From assembly GCF_000744655.1 (NCBI RefSeq), contig NZ_JQMJ01000001.1, positions 372,001-436,000 on the forward strand: 64,000 nt of DNA, given 5' to 3'. The translations under genes and the position numbers were made by a program. Positions 42,159-51,168 of the stretch are shown here, in pieces. The first letter of the stretch is position 1; each line of letters opens with the position of its first letter. The stretch is from Streptacidiphilus rugosus AM-16. GTDB lineage: Bacteria > Actinomycetota > Actinomycetes > Streptomycetales > Streptomycetaceae. The notes beneath the pieces are model-generated. The model did not search any database. It was not told the DNA's origin and saw only the letters and a program-made list of their open reading frames with translations.

Positions 42159-43460
42159 GTGAGACTGCACCTGTGCGTGGGAGCTGTACTGACAGCACTG
42201 TCCGTCACTGTGACATCAGCCTGCACTGGCTCCGGAGGATCGCCTTCGGGTTCCACCCCGGGAGTGACCGCGACCACGGTCACTGTCGGCGGGCACGCCC
42301 CGTTGACCGGCCCTGCCGCCCCGGGCTTCATGGACTACCCGGTCGCGATCAGAGCGTATTTCGACTACGTGAACGCCAACGGCGGGGTCTACGGCCGCAA
42401 GCTCGTCTACGACTACAAGGATGACGCCTACAACCCTTCGAAAACTGTTGCAGTGGTCCACCAGCTGGTGGAGCAGGACAATGTCTATGCGATTCTGGCC
42501 GGCATCGGAACCCCGACGCACAGCAAGGTCGTCGACTATCTCAACGCCCAGCATGTCCCCGACCTCTTCGTCTCCTCAGGCTGTCTTTGCTGGAACCAAC
42601 CCGGCTCCCTTCCCTACACCTTCGGGTTCCCCACCGATTATGTCCGCGAAGGAAAAATCCTGGGATCTTACGTCAAGAGCGCGTTTCCCGGGAAGAAAAT
42701 CGCCTACTTCAGCCAGAGCGGCGACTTCGGCGAGAACGGGGTCAAGGGCCTGGATACGGTCCTTCCGCCCTCCTCCGTCGTCTCCCGCCAGACCTATGAG
42801 CCCGGGGCCATCGACATCACCCCCCAGATGACGGCCATTGCCCAGTCCAAGGCCGATGTGATCATCGCCTTCTCGATCGGGTCGGCCACCGCGATGCTCC
42901 GCCTTGCGCAGCTCAAGTTCGGCAACACCGCGCAGTTGGTGGTGAGTTACCCGGGCTCCGACCCGGTCACGCTCTCCAAGCTCCTCGCTTCCTACACCAA
43001 GCAGGGCGGCACCGCCGCGCAGGGGAACGCGCTCATCCAAGGGATGATCACCGACGCCTACCTGCCGCCTGCGACAGATACGTCGAACAGTTGGATCGCC
43101 CTCTTCGACAAGGTCCGCGCCCAGTACGCCCCGTCACTGCCTCTGAGCACCACGGTCCTGTCCGGCATGGCGGAGGCCTACACGTTCGTGCAGGCACTGC
43201 AGCGGGCAGGGAAGAACCCGACACGTCAGTCGATCGTGAACGCCGTCGAGCAGGGCGGCTTCACAGGTCCGGGCCTGGTCTCCTTCGCGTTTAGCAAGAG
43301 CTCCCACGCCGGATACGCGGGGAGCCAGATCGCCGTCGTCAAGGGCAATGGACTCGCCCTCCAGGGTCAGCCTCTGATCACGGACGACGGAACAGGGCCA
43401 GTCACCCCGTACGCGTCGCCGCCCGCCACAGCCCCCGCTCAAGGCATCCCGTCCCCGTGA
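42159..43460 (+). CDS. Branched-chain-type ABC transporter solute-binding lipoprotein
   Basis: 433 residues from GTG after GGAGGCGTA. The lipoprotein signal ends at the lipobox VTSAC (Cys22). A Peripla_BP_6 fold follows: TATTVTVGGHAPLTGPAAPG, DYVNANGGVYGRKLVYDYKD, DFGENGVKGLDTVL, VIIAFSIGSATAML, and GMAEAYTFVQALQRAGKNPT. It captures the transported ligand outside the membrane for LivHM. Ligands of this family include branched-chain amino acids, amides, urea and aromatic acids, and cannot be fixed here. It is the first gene of a five-gene operon. Confidence 0.87.
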   Translation: MRLHLCVGAVLTALSVTVTSACTGSGGSPSGSTPGVTATTVTVGGHAPLTGPAAPGFMDYPVAIRAYFDYVNANGGVYGRKLVYDYKDDAYNPSKTVAVVHQLVEQDNVYAILAGIGTPTHSKVVDYLNAQHVPDLFVSSGCLCWNQPGSLPYTFGFPTDYVREGKILGSYVKSAFPGKKIAYFSQSGDFGENGVKGLDTVLPPSSVVSRQTYEPGAIDITPQMTAIAQSKADVIIAFSIGSATAMLRLAQLKFGNTAQLVVSYPGSDPVTLSKLLASYTKQGGTAAQGNALIQGMITDAYLPPATDTSNSWIALFDKVRAQYAPSLPLSTTVLSGMAEAYTFVQALQRAGKNPTRQSIVNAVEQGGFTGPGLVSFAFSKSSHAGYAGSQIAVVKGNGLALQGQPLITDDGTGPVTPYASPPATAPAQGIPSP

Positions 43461-43487
43461 GTCCAACGACCAGGAAGTGGCGGTCCG

Positions 43488-44255
43488 ATGGAGCCGATGT
43501 TGGAGGTCTCCGGGGTGACGGTGCGGTTCGGCGGTGTGGTCGCACTGGACGGAGTGGACCTGTCGGTGCCCGCCGGGCAGGTGGTCGGTGTGATCGGCCC
43601 GAACGGTGCGGGCAAGACCACGCTGTTCAACGTGATGTGCGGGCTCGTCAGGCCCCAAGCGGGAAAGGTTACCTGGAAGGGCCGACGACTTCACAACCAC
43701 CGGCCGCACCAGTTGGCCCGGCTCGGCGTCGCCCGAACCCTTCAGGGCCTCGGCTTGTTCCCGAACCTCTCGGTACTGGAGAACGTGGTGATGGGCGCCA
43801 CCACGCAAGCTCGGACCGGCCTGGTGTCGGCTCTACTGGCACTGCCCAGGGCAGATAGCGAGGAAGCCGCGCTGCGGGAGCGGGCGATCGAGACGCTCCG
43901 AGATCTGGGCATCGGCACGCTGGCCGACAAAGCAGTCGGCGCGGTGGACCACGGTGCCCGGAAGCGGGTGGTGCTGGCTCGTGCCATGTTGAGCCGGCCC
44001 GAGTTGCTGCTGCTCGACGAGCCGGCGGCCGGGCTCTCCGAGCGGGATATTGCGGAGCTGGCCGCCCTGCTGCCGGGGCTGGCCCGTTCGGTGGTGCTGG
44101 TCGAGCACAACATGGACTTCGTCATGTCGGTCTGTCACGACGTGGCCGTGCTGGACTTCGGGAAGCTCATCGCCCGCGGTACGCCTGACGCCATCCGCGG
44201 TGACTCGGCCGTGATCGCAGCCTACCTGGGCAGGGAAGCCGACAACAGTGCTTGA
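43488..44255 (+). CDS. LivG-type ABC transporter ATPase
   Basis: 255 residues. Walker A GPNGAGKTTLFNVMCGL, Walker B VLARAMLSRPELLLLDEPAA and the LivG-type loop VARTLQGLGLFPNLSVLENV are present. The ABC signature is degenerate: DHGARKRVVLARA where LSGGQQ is usual, a noticeable deviation for this half of the heterodimer. The stop overlaps the start of the LivF-type gene by eight bases. Confidence 0.87.
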   Translation: MEPMLEVSGVTVRFGGVVALDGVDLSVPAGQVVGVIGPNGAGKTTLFNVMCGLVRPQAGKVTWKGRRLHNHRPHQLARLGVARTLQGLGLFPNLSVLENVVMGATTQARTGLVSALLALPRADSEEAALRERAIETLRDLGIGTLADKAVGAVDHGARKRVVLARAMLSRPELLLLDEPAAGLSERDIAELAALLPGLARSVVLVEHNMDFVMSVCHDVAVLDFGKLIARGTPDAIRGDSAVIAAYLGREADNSA

Positions 44256-44970
44256 GACGGACCGGCTCACCGTGGACTACGGTTCCGTGCGCGCCCTCGA
44301 CGACGTCACGCTTCGGGTGCCGCGCGGCTCCATCACCGCCGTGCTCGGAGCCAATGGCGCGGGCAAGACCACATTACTGCGGACTGTCAGCGGTCTGGAG
44401 CACCCGGCGTCGGGCAGCGTCACTTTCGCAGGAGAGCCGATCCACGGACGTCGCGTCGAGGACATCGCCCGTCTCGGGCTCGCACATCTGCCGACCGGAC
44501 AGGGCATCATCGGCGAGCTGACGGTGGCGGAGAACCTTCGGCTGGGTGAACTGATCTCCGGTGACGCGCCAGGCGTGCGACGCGAGACGCGGGACCGGAT
44601 CTTCGGCATGTTCCCGGCGCTTCGGGAGCGCCGGTCCAACGCGGCGTCCTCGCTGTCTGGCGGCGAGCGGCAGATGTTGGCCCTCGGGCGCGCCCTGATG
44701 ACCCATCCGCGTCTGCTGCTCCTGGACGAGCCGTCCTTGGGACTGGCTCCCCGCGCGGTCGCTCAGATCATGAACGTACTGCGGCAGTTGCAGGGGTCGA
44801 GCGGTCTCACGGTCCTGTTGGTCGAGCAGAACGCCAGAAGTGCCCTCTCCATCGCCGACCGCGTCGTCGTCCTCAGCCTGGGCCGAGTCGTCATCGACGA
44901 GGACGCCGCCGCGGTGGTCGCCAACCCTCGCATGGTCGAGCGGCTCCGCCACGCCTACCTGGGGTTCTAG
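44248..44970 (+). CDS. LivF-type ABC transporter ATPase
   Basis: 240 residues from GTG. Walker A GANGAGKTTLLRTVSG, a canonical signature SSLSGGERQMLALGRALMTH, Walker B LLLLDEPSLGLAP and the LivF-typical VLLVEQNARSALSIADRVVV. It pairs with the LivG-type subunit, whose signature is altered, so one of the two ATP sites may be non-canonical. One base overlaps the next gene (TAG/GTG). Confidence 0.9.
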   Translation: MLETDRLTVDYGSVRALDDVTLRVPRGSITAVLGANGAGKTTLLRTVSGLEHPASGSVTFAGEPIHGRRVEDIARLGLAHLPTGQGIIGELTVAENLRLGELISGDAPGVRRETRDRIFGMFPALRERRSNAASSLSGGERQMLALGRALMTHPRLLLLDEPSLGLAPRAVAQIMNVLRQLQGSSGLTVLLVEQNARSALSIADRVVVLSLGRVVIDEDAAAVVANPRMVERLRHAYLGF

Positions 44971-45848
44971 TGCTGCGATTCGTCAACCTCACCCTTTCCG
45001 GCATCACGGACGGGATGATCTTCGCAACCGTCGCGCTGGCCCTCGTCATGATTTTCCGCTCCACCAGAGTCCTCAACTTCGCCCAGGGCGACATGCTGAT
45101 GATCACCACCTTCATCGCGTGGACCGTCCAGAACGAGACCAGGTCTTACTGGCTGGCGCTGGGGGCCGCCCTGCTGGCAGGTGCGGCCTTGGGTGCCCTC
45201 ACGGAGCGTGTGCTGATCCGGCCGCTGGAACGGAAGCCAGGGCTGAACGCGCTCATCGTGACCCTGGGAATGGCCAGCCTGCTCAGCGCCATTGCGGGAA
45301 TGATTTGGGGCGCGCAGCCGCGCTCTTATCCACCGCCGTTCAGCGTCCAGGGCTTCTCGGTCGCTGGCTCCCGACTGCTGCTGTCGCCCACCGACGTCTT
45401 CACCATCGCCATGGTGGCGATCACCATGATCGCACTGGTGCTGCTCTTCCGGCGCACGACGTTGGGACTGCGGATGAGAGCTGCGGCGCTCGCTCCCGAG
45501 ATTGCCAGGATCCTCGGAGTGCGAGTCGGACGGATGCTCACCACCGGGTGGGCGTTGGCAGGGCTGATCGGTTCTCTGGCCGGAGTGCTGACGGCGCCCT
45601 CGCTCTTCCTAGGACCGAACCAGTTCGACCCGGTCCTGGTCTACTCCTTCACCGCGGCGATCATCGGCGGGCTGGACAGTCCGGTCGGGTCGGTGGTCGG
45701 CGGGTTGCTGCTGGGATGCACGGTGAGTTACACGTCCGGGTACGCGGGCTCGGAGATCTCACCGCTCGGCGCCTGCGCGGTGCTGCTGGCGGTGCTCGTC
45801 GTCCGCCCGTCCGGCCTGTTCGGCACGAGCACCGCGAGAACGGCATGA
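44970..45848 (+). CDS. LivH-type ABC transporter permease
   Basis: 292 residues from GTG. Eight or so helices, with the family opening TLSGITDGMIFATVALALVM, VLNFAQGDMLMITTFIAWTV, and the cytoplasmic EAA-like loop RMRAAALAPEIARILGVRVG. It forms the membrane pore with LivM. The ATGA overlap with livM ensures equal expression. Confidence 0.9.
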   Translation: MLRFVNLTLSGITDGMIFATVALALVMIFRSTRVLNFAQGDMLMITTFIAWTVQNETRSYWLALGAALLAGAALGALTERVLIRPLERKPGLNALIVTLGMASLLSAIAGMIWGAQPRSYPPPFSVQGFSVAGSRLLLSPTDVFTIAMVAITMIALVLLFRRTTLGLRMRAAALAPEIARILGVRVGRMLTTGWALAGLIGSLAGVLTAPSLFLGPNQFDPVLVYSFTAAIIGGLDSPVGSVVGGLLLGCTVSYTSGYAGSEISPLGACAVLLAVLVVRPSGLFGTSTARTA

Positions 45849-46903
45849 GCCGCACACGCGTCGCGCTGGTGCACCTCGTGAAGCTGACGCTGGTCCGCCA
45901 CTCGCTGACCGCGCTCGCGGGCCTGGCTCTTGTCTTCCTGGTCAGCGGGCAGCTCTCGCCCTACCGCGACCTCCAGGCCGCGCAAGTCGCCTACACGCTC
46001 TGCGCGACCGCCGGACTCACCTTCATGGCCGGGCTGAGCGGGCAGGTCTCGGTGGGGCAGGGCGCGCTCATGGCCGTCGGCGCCTACACCACCGCGTTGC
46101 TGATCGGCCATCTCCACTGGGCTTTGGCCGTGGTCCTGCTCTGCTCCGCGGCCGTCGCGGGAACCGTCGGACTCGTCCTGGCCGTGGCGGCGTCCCGGCT
46201 TCGAGGGGTCTACCTGGCGACCGCGACTCTCGCTCTCGCGGTCGGCCTCCCGGCGCTTGCCGACTACCCCGGCCTGAGCGGTGCCCTGCAGGGCGAGAAC
46301 GGGCTGACGGTCAACACCTCGGCCCCGCCGGCCGGGCTGGGCCCGAACTTCCCGCTGGAACGCTGGCAGGCGTGGGTCAGCGGCCTGTGCGCCGTCCTCA
46401 CTCTCTGGTTCCTCGCGAACCTCCAGCGAAGCCGCTACGGCCGACTGATGCGTGCCGCCCAGGACGACGAGTCGGCGGCAGCCCTCAGCGGGGTCCGCAT
46501 CGCCCGATTGCGCGTCCTGGCCTTCGTCATCGCAGCGGCCTGCGCAGGTCTCGGCGGCGGGCTGCTGGCCTGGGTCAACTCGCTCGCCGCGCCAGGGGCC
46601 TTCACGTTGGACCTGTCCATCGCGCTGCTGACAGCCGCGATCCTGGGCGGGGTCGGAAGCCTGGCCGGTGCCGTGTGGGGTTCGCTGTTCCTCGTGGTGA
46701 TCTCGTCCTGGACCTCCGGCCTCTCATCCAGCAACCAGCTGCCGGCCAACGTTGCCGACAACCTGCCAGGTGCGATCTACGGCGTCGTCCTCATCGTTGT
46801 GATGCGGGGCTTCCCCGGCGGCATCCAGCAGGGTCTGCGCCGCCTCGGCGCCCGGCTCGCCAGGAGGGTCCTGATAAGTCGTCGTACCGAAGGTGGTCGC
46901 TGA
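45845..46903 (+). CDS. LivM-type ABC transporter permease
   Basis: 352 residues. LTFMAGLSGQVSVGQGALMA, TTALLIGHLHWALAVVLLCS, RYGRLMRAAQDDESAAALSG (coupling helix region) and AAILGGVGSLAGAVWGSLFL are LivM landmarks. It is the last gene of the operon; a gap of 136 bp follows before the convergent LAL gene, without a clear hairpin. Confidence 0.9.
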   Translation: MSRTRVALVHLVKLTLVRHSLTALAGLALVFLVSGQLSPYRDLQAAQVAYTLCATAGLTFMAGLSGQVSVGQGALMAVGAYTTALLIGHLHWALAVVLLCSAAVAGTVGLVLAVAASRLRGVYLATATLALAVGLPALADYPGLSGALQGENGLTVNTSAPPAGLGPNFPLERWQAWVSGLCAVLTLWFLANLQRSRYGRLMRAAQDDESAAALSGVRIARLRVLAFVIAAACAGLGGGLLAWVNSLAAPGAFTLDLSIALLTAAILGGVGSLAGAVWGSLFLVVISSWTSGLSSSNQLPANVADNLPGAIYGVVLIVVMRGFPGGIQQGLRRLGARLARRVLISRRTEGGR

Positions 46904-47039
46904 GTCTCCGTAGCTCAGGAATGCGGACCGTGGGGCCGGAGACCGCACCGATCAGGCGCCTCGTCCCGGTCTCGACTCCTCGCGTCGGCGCCGCCCCAGT
47001 CCTGCTGGAGGGAGATCCGTGCCGGGTCCGCTGCCCCAC

Positions 47040-49820
47040 TCAGTGACTGCTGAGAGTGGTGCGCAGCTCGCGACGGGAGGCGACACCGAGCTTGGTGAAA
47101 ACGTGAGCCAGGTGGTATTCGACGGTCTTCGGGCTGACGAAGAGTTCGCGGGCGACTTCCCCGTTGGTCAGTCCGGTGGCCACCAGCCGGGCGATTGTCT
47201 GTTCGCGGTCGGTCAGCGCCGTCGTGGCGGATGCTGGCCCGGTGGCCAGGTGGTCGCCGCCGGCGTCCAGATCGCGGGCGACCCGTTCGGCGAAGGGTGC
47301 CGCGCCCAAGGCGCCGAACCGCTCGTGGGCGGAGTTGAGCTGTTCCAGGGCGCGCGGCTTGTCGCCCGAGGCCAGCAGGAGCCGACCCAGTGCGTGCTCC
47401 AAGCGGGCCCGGTGGAACGGGACGTCGCCTTCGCCGGACGGCTGGGCCAGGCCCGTCTCGTAGGCCTCCCGGGCAGCGTCGGGCAGGCCGTGTGCTTCGG
47501 CGAGCTGTCCGGCGGCCCGTGCGGCGGCGAGACGCAGGCTCACCATGTCGGCGGCAAGGGCTTGAAGGCGCTCCAGGGTACGCTCGGCTGCGGGCAGATG
47601 TCCGGTGTCGGTCAGTGCTTCGACCTCCAGAGGGAGGAACCACATCTTGGCGGCGATGTAGGCGCCCGCGGTGGGCCGGGCGAAGACCGGTTCGAGTACG
47701 CGGTACAGGGCCTCGGAGTCGTCCTGGGCCTGGGCCAGCGCTGCCTCGGCGCGCACGGGGTAGACCCAGTCCCGTTCGGGGGCCGCTGCGCCCTGGACCC
47801 ATTGCTGGCATGTCCGCAGGTGCTCGCGAGCCGCTGCCCAGTGGCCCCGGCCGGCGGCCAGGACGCAGGCGATTGAGTGGGCGCGGGCGGCGGCGGGCAG
47901 CGCGCCGTCGGCCACCGCGACGGTCATCGCCTGGTCTGCGGTGCCGGCGGCCTGATCCCACAGGCCGAGCTGGTACTGGCAGTCGGCGAGGTAGCTGAGC
48001 CCGGCGGTGCGCATGTAGCCGACTCGGGCGCGGGGCCGGCCGAGGGTGGTGGAGAGATCGTCGAGTGCTCTGCGCAGGTCTCCTGATTGTTCGCGGAACA
48101 CGCCGCGGCAGACGGCCAGCATGCCCTGTTCGTCGGGGACCTTGTCCGCAGGGTCGGGCAAGTGTGTCTGTTCAAGTACGGTCAGGGCTGCCTTCGGGCC
48201 CTCGAGGAAGGCTTTGCAGCAGGCCAGTCCCCAGTAGGCCTCGATGGCGGCGCGAGGGTCGAGACCGCCCTGCTGCACGGCCGGCCGCAGCAACTGGGCT
48301 GCCTCCTCGCAGCGGACCAGGAGGGCGTACATCGTGCCGAGGTTCACTCTGGCCACCGCCTCGACCAGTTCCGCCCCCTCTGTGTGTGCCTGTTCGATGG
48401 CCTCGTGGTAGAGCCTCTCGGCCGTGGGCAGCTCGCCACGCCAGTGGGCGTAGCGGGCCAGCAGACAGGTTCGCAGGGCGCTGGGGGCGCAACGTTCGAC
48501 CGCCTCGCGCAGAGCGGCGGTCCGGTCGCGGTCGTAGGTGGGCATGTAGCTCAGATGCATGGTGGCGGTCAGTAGCCTGCGTTCCACCTCGGCTCGGGTG
48601 GTGGAGAGTTCGGCCGCCCACAGCAGCAGAGTGGCGGCGCGGTCGGCGTGGTCGGCGGCGGCCTTCCGATGTGCCTCCTGCTCGAGTTCCCGGGCCAGTT
48701 CCGGGTCGGCGCTTCCCGCGGCGGCCACGCGGTGGGCCCAGGCGGCATCCTTGTTCACCAGCGGGACGGCCGCCCGGTGCAGCGCCTGGCGTTGCGGGGG
48801 AGGCAGGGCCTGGTAGACGGCGTCGCGCTGGAGCGCATGGTCGATCTGCACGGGACAGGAGGGGTCGGTGGGCCACCAGCGCACCAGCCCGTCGGCCAGT
48901 GCCGGTTCGAGAGCCTGGGCGGGGTCCTCGATGTCGGCCAGTGCTCCGGCCCAGGCCAGCGGGACGCGTGCGTCGAGTACCGAGAGTGCTTCCACGAGGG
49001 CGCGGGACTCCGGTGGCAGCCCGTTCAGCACGGAGCGGACGGTGGCTGTGAGCGAGCCGGGCACGGCGAAGGTGTATCCAGGGTCGGCCAGCCGGCTGGG
49101 CTCGGTGGTGGTCAGGACGGAGCGCAGGTAGAGCGGGTGGCCGCCGGTGTGCCGGCAAAGGCGCTGGGCGGCGGGCAACGGGAGCGTCTCACCGCTCAGC
49201 TCCGCGGTCAGGTGGATCACATCGTCGGTGTCGAGGCCGGTCAGATGGATGAGCTGGGTGTGCTCGACGGCTCGGATCAGTCGCTGCCAGGCTGTGGCGT
49301 CGTCGAGCGAGGGCGTTGCCGGCCCTGCGCCGCTGCGTGCTGTGAGGATCACCAGCACGCGATCGGCCCACAGGCGGCGCAGCACGAACCCGAGTGCTTT
49401 GACGGAGGCCTCGTCGGCCAGTGGAACGTCGTCGACGACGATCACTACCGGGTTGGTCTCCTCCAGTGTGCCGAGGAGACCGATCAGCTCGGCGCCCACG
49501 GCCATGGGGGCGGTGGTTGAGTCGACGCCTTGGACGAAGAGCGGGAAGTCCTTGAGTGTTCGCGGTTCGATCCGCCGGACCAGTTGCTCGATCGCCCCGA
49601 ACGCCCAGTCCCGCTCGCTTGCGTCGCACCAGGCGTACAGGACGGTGAAGCCCTCCAGATCGCGGAGTGCGCGGCGTACCAGTGCGGTCTTGCCGATCCC
49701 TGCATCGCCGGTGATGACGGCGACGGAGGGCACCCCGGAGCGCGCGTCGTGAACCGCTTGGCGCAGCAGGGCGATTTCGGCCTCGCGGCCGACAAAGCTG
49801 TCCGCGTTTGGCGAGTCCAT
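47040..49820 (-). CDS. LAL-type LuxR-family ATPase transcriptional regulator
   Basis: 926 residues from ATG 49820 (GAGGAG upstream). The N-terminal ATPase has FVGREAEIALLRQAVHDARS, Walker A TGDAGIGKTALVRR (~40-53), and Walker B NPVVIVVDDVPLADEAS. Helical repeats fill ~330-860. The C-terminal LuxR HTH reads LTDREQTIARLVATGLTNGE, VARELFVSPKTVEYHLAHVF. It is a paralogue of the 38781 regulator. It is on the same strand as, and 144 bp downstream of, a ribose-type ABC operon, its likely target or co-transcribed partner. Confidence 0.87.
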   Translation of the reverse strand: MDSPNADSFVGREAEIALLRQAVHDARSGVPSVAVITGDAGIGKTALVRRALRDLEGFTVLYAWCDASERDWAFGAIEQLVRRIEPRTLKDFPLFVQGVDSTTAPMAVGAELIGLLGTLEETNPVVIVVDDVPLADEASVKALGFVLRRLWADRVLVILTARSGAGPATPSLDDATAWQRLIRAVEHTQLIHLTGLDTDDVIHLTAELSGETLPLPAAQRLCRHTGGHPLYLRSVLTTTEPSRLADPGYTFAVPGSLTATVRSVLNGLPPESRALVEALSVLDARVPLAWAGALADIEDPAQALEPALADGLVRWWPTDPSCPVQIDHALQRDAVYQALPPPQRQALHRAAVPLVNKDAAWAHRVAAAGSADPELARELEQEAHRKAAADHADRAATLLLWAAELSTTRAEVERRLLTATMHLSYMPTYDRDRTAALREAVERCAPSALRTCLLARYAHWRGELPTAERLYHEAIEQAHTEGAELVEAVARVNLGTMYALLVRCEEAAQLLRPAVQQGGLDPRAAIEAYWGLACCKAFLEGPKAALTVLEQTHLPDPADKVPDEQGMLAVCRGVFREQSGDLRRALDDLSTTLGRPRARVGYMRTAGLSYLADCQYQLGLWDQAAGTADQAMTVAVADGALPAAARAHSIACVLAAGRGHWAAAREHLRTCQQWVQGAAAPERDWVYPVRAEAALAQAQDDSEALYRVLEPVFARPTAGAYIAAKMWFLPLEVEALTDTGHLPAAERTLERLQALAADMVSLRLAAARAAGQLAEAHGLPDAAREAYETGLAQPSGEGDVPFHRARLEHALGRLLLASGDKPRALEQLNSAHERFGALGAAPFAERVARDLDAGGDHLATGPASATTALTDREQTIARLVATGLTNGEVARELFVSPKTVEYHLAHVFTKLGVASRRELRTTLSSH

Positions 49821-49964
49821 GGCAGACTCCTCGCTTCTGGTGCGTTCGACTCCGTACGGATGGGTATCCCGACTTGTCACCGTCACCAACAACCCATTGA
49901 ACATTCAAACCCCTGTTGACGGGATTTCTCAATGGGGGCCGTCTTCCCTGGCGGTTCGGACGGG

Positions 49965-51098
49965 TCACTTTTGCCAGATTTTCCGGTACGCCTCCTGGTA
50001 ACCCTGCGGGTTCCAGGACTCGGCTCCGCCGGAGTTGGCCGCCGTAATGATCTTCACGGGTGCGACGTAGCCGCTGGGCGGCCGGCCGGCGAAGGAGCGG
50101 TTGAACTCGTCCACGATCTGCCAGCCCTGCTCGGTCAGCGGTTCGGGCACGGTGGCCGCCTGGAATTGCTTGCTGTTGATCCGCTGGAAGGCCGAGGGGT
50201 CGCCGTCGCCGGCCCCGATGTTGTGGGGGCTTCCGCCGCCGTTCTTTCCGGCTGCGCGCAGAGCGGCTGCGCCGTCCGCGAAGTAGAGGTCGTTGATCGC
50301 GACGGAGTAGGTCCATCGGTTGCCGAACCGTGACAGCAGTGAGGAGACCTCCTGGGGCATACGGGTCACCGCGTCGGTGATTGGGATGTTCTCGTAGCTG
50401 AGCACTTGTGTGCTCGCGCAGCTTGTGAGCTCCTTTTTGATGAGCTGGCTCTTGTTCTCGGCGAAGGGGATCGAGGAGTCGGTGAAGACGACCACGCCGG
50501 CGTGGCCGCCGGACTTGGCGATGATCCAGTCCGCGCTCAGCCGGGAGACGTCCTCCACGCGAGTGGTGATGTTGTCGAACAAGCGGGGGTCGGCGCTGGG
50601 TCCTGGGTTGTCGACGGCGTGCCAGCCGATCAGTGTGATTCCCGCCGCGTTCGCCTGCGCGACCTGTTGGGCGGTGCCCCGCGGGTCGAAACCGCCGATG
50701 ACGATGCCCGACGGCCGCAGCGCGACGGCTTCGCTCATTGCCGCCTGGAGTCCGGTCGGGGTTCCTTGCCCGTCGATGACGCGTACGTTCCAGCCGATCG
50801 TCTGCGCGGCCCCCCGGACTCCTGCAGCCACGCCGGCCACTCCGGGGTTGGTCATGGTTTCCGCGACGAACACCAGGGTCTTGCCCGGCATCGCTCGCGG
50901 TCCGGTTGTCGGGCCGGCCCACGGGGTGGTCACGTTCTCGGCCTGCGCGGTCGCCTGATCGGCTCGTGCCATCGCGGAGGCGCATCCGGTGCCGGTTGCC
51001 GGCCCGCCGGAGCCCGAGCCCGACCCGCAGCCTGCGGTCGCCACAGCCGTGCAGACGGCGACGGACAGGCTCATCAGAAGTACGCGGGCGCGGTCCAA
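49965..51098 (-). CDS. Ribose-type ABC transporter solute-binding lipoprotein
   Basis: 377 residues from TTG 51098, chosen because GGAGG lies seven bases upstream; an upstream start at 51176 has no such site. The lipobox ATAGC leads to a mature Peripla_BP_4 protein: TLVFVAETMTNPGVAGVAAG, RPSGIVIGGFDPRGTAQQVA, ITLIGWHAVDNPGPS and GDGDPSAFQRINSKQFQAAT. It would bind a sugar, polyol or autoinducer-like ligand. It is the third gene of the operon ATPase-permease-binding protein. Confidence 0.85.
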   Translation of the reverse strand: MDRARVLLMSLSVAVCTAVATAGCGSGSGSGGPATGTGCASAMARADQATAQAENVTTPWAGPTTGPRAMPGKTLVFVAETMTNPGVAGVAAGVRGAAQTIGWNVRVIDGQGTPTGLQAAMSEAVALRPSGIVIGGFDPRGTAQQVAQANAAGITLIGWHAVDNPGPSADPRLFDNITTRVEDVSRLSADWIIAKSGGHAGVVVFTDSSIPFAENKSQLIKKELTSCASTQVLSYENIPITDAVTRMPQEVSSLLSRFGNRWTYSVAINDLYFADGAAALRAAGKNGGGSPHNIGAGDGDPSAFQRINSKQFQAATVPEPLTEQGWQIVDEFNRSFAGRPPSGYVAPVKIITAANSGGAESWNPQGYQEAYRKIWQK

Positions 51099-51168
51099 GC
51101 GGGAGCCTCCAAACCAGCCTGGCGGGCGACGGAAGACATGACGGACAGGCGCACCAAAACATGACAAT

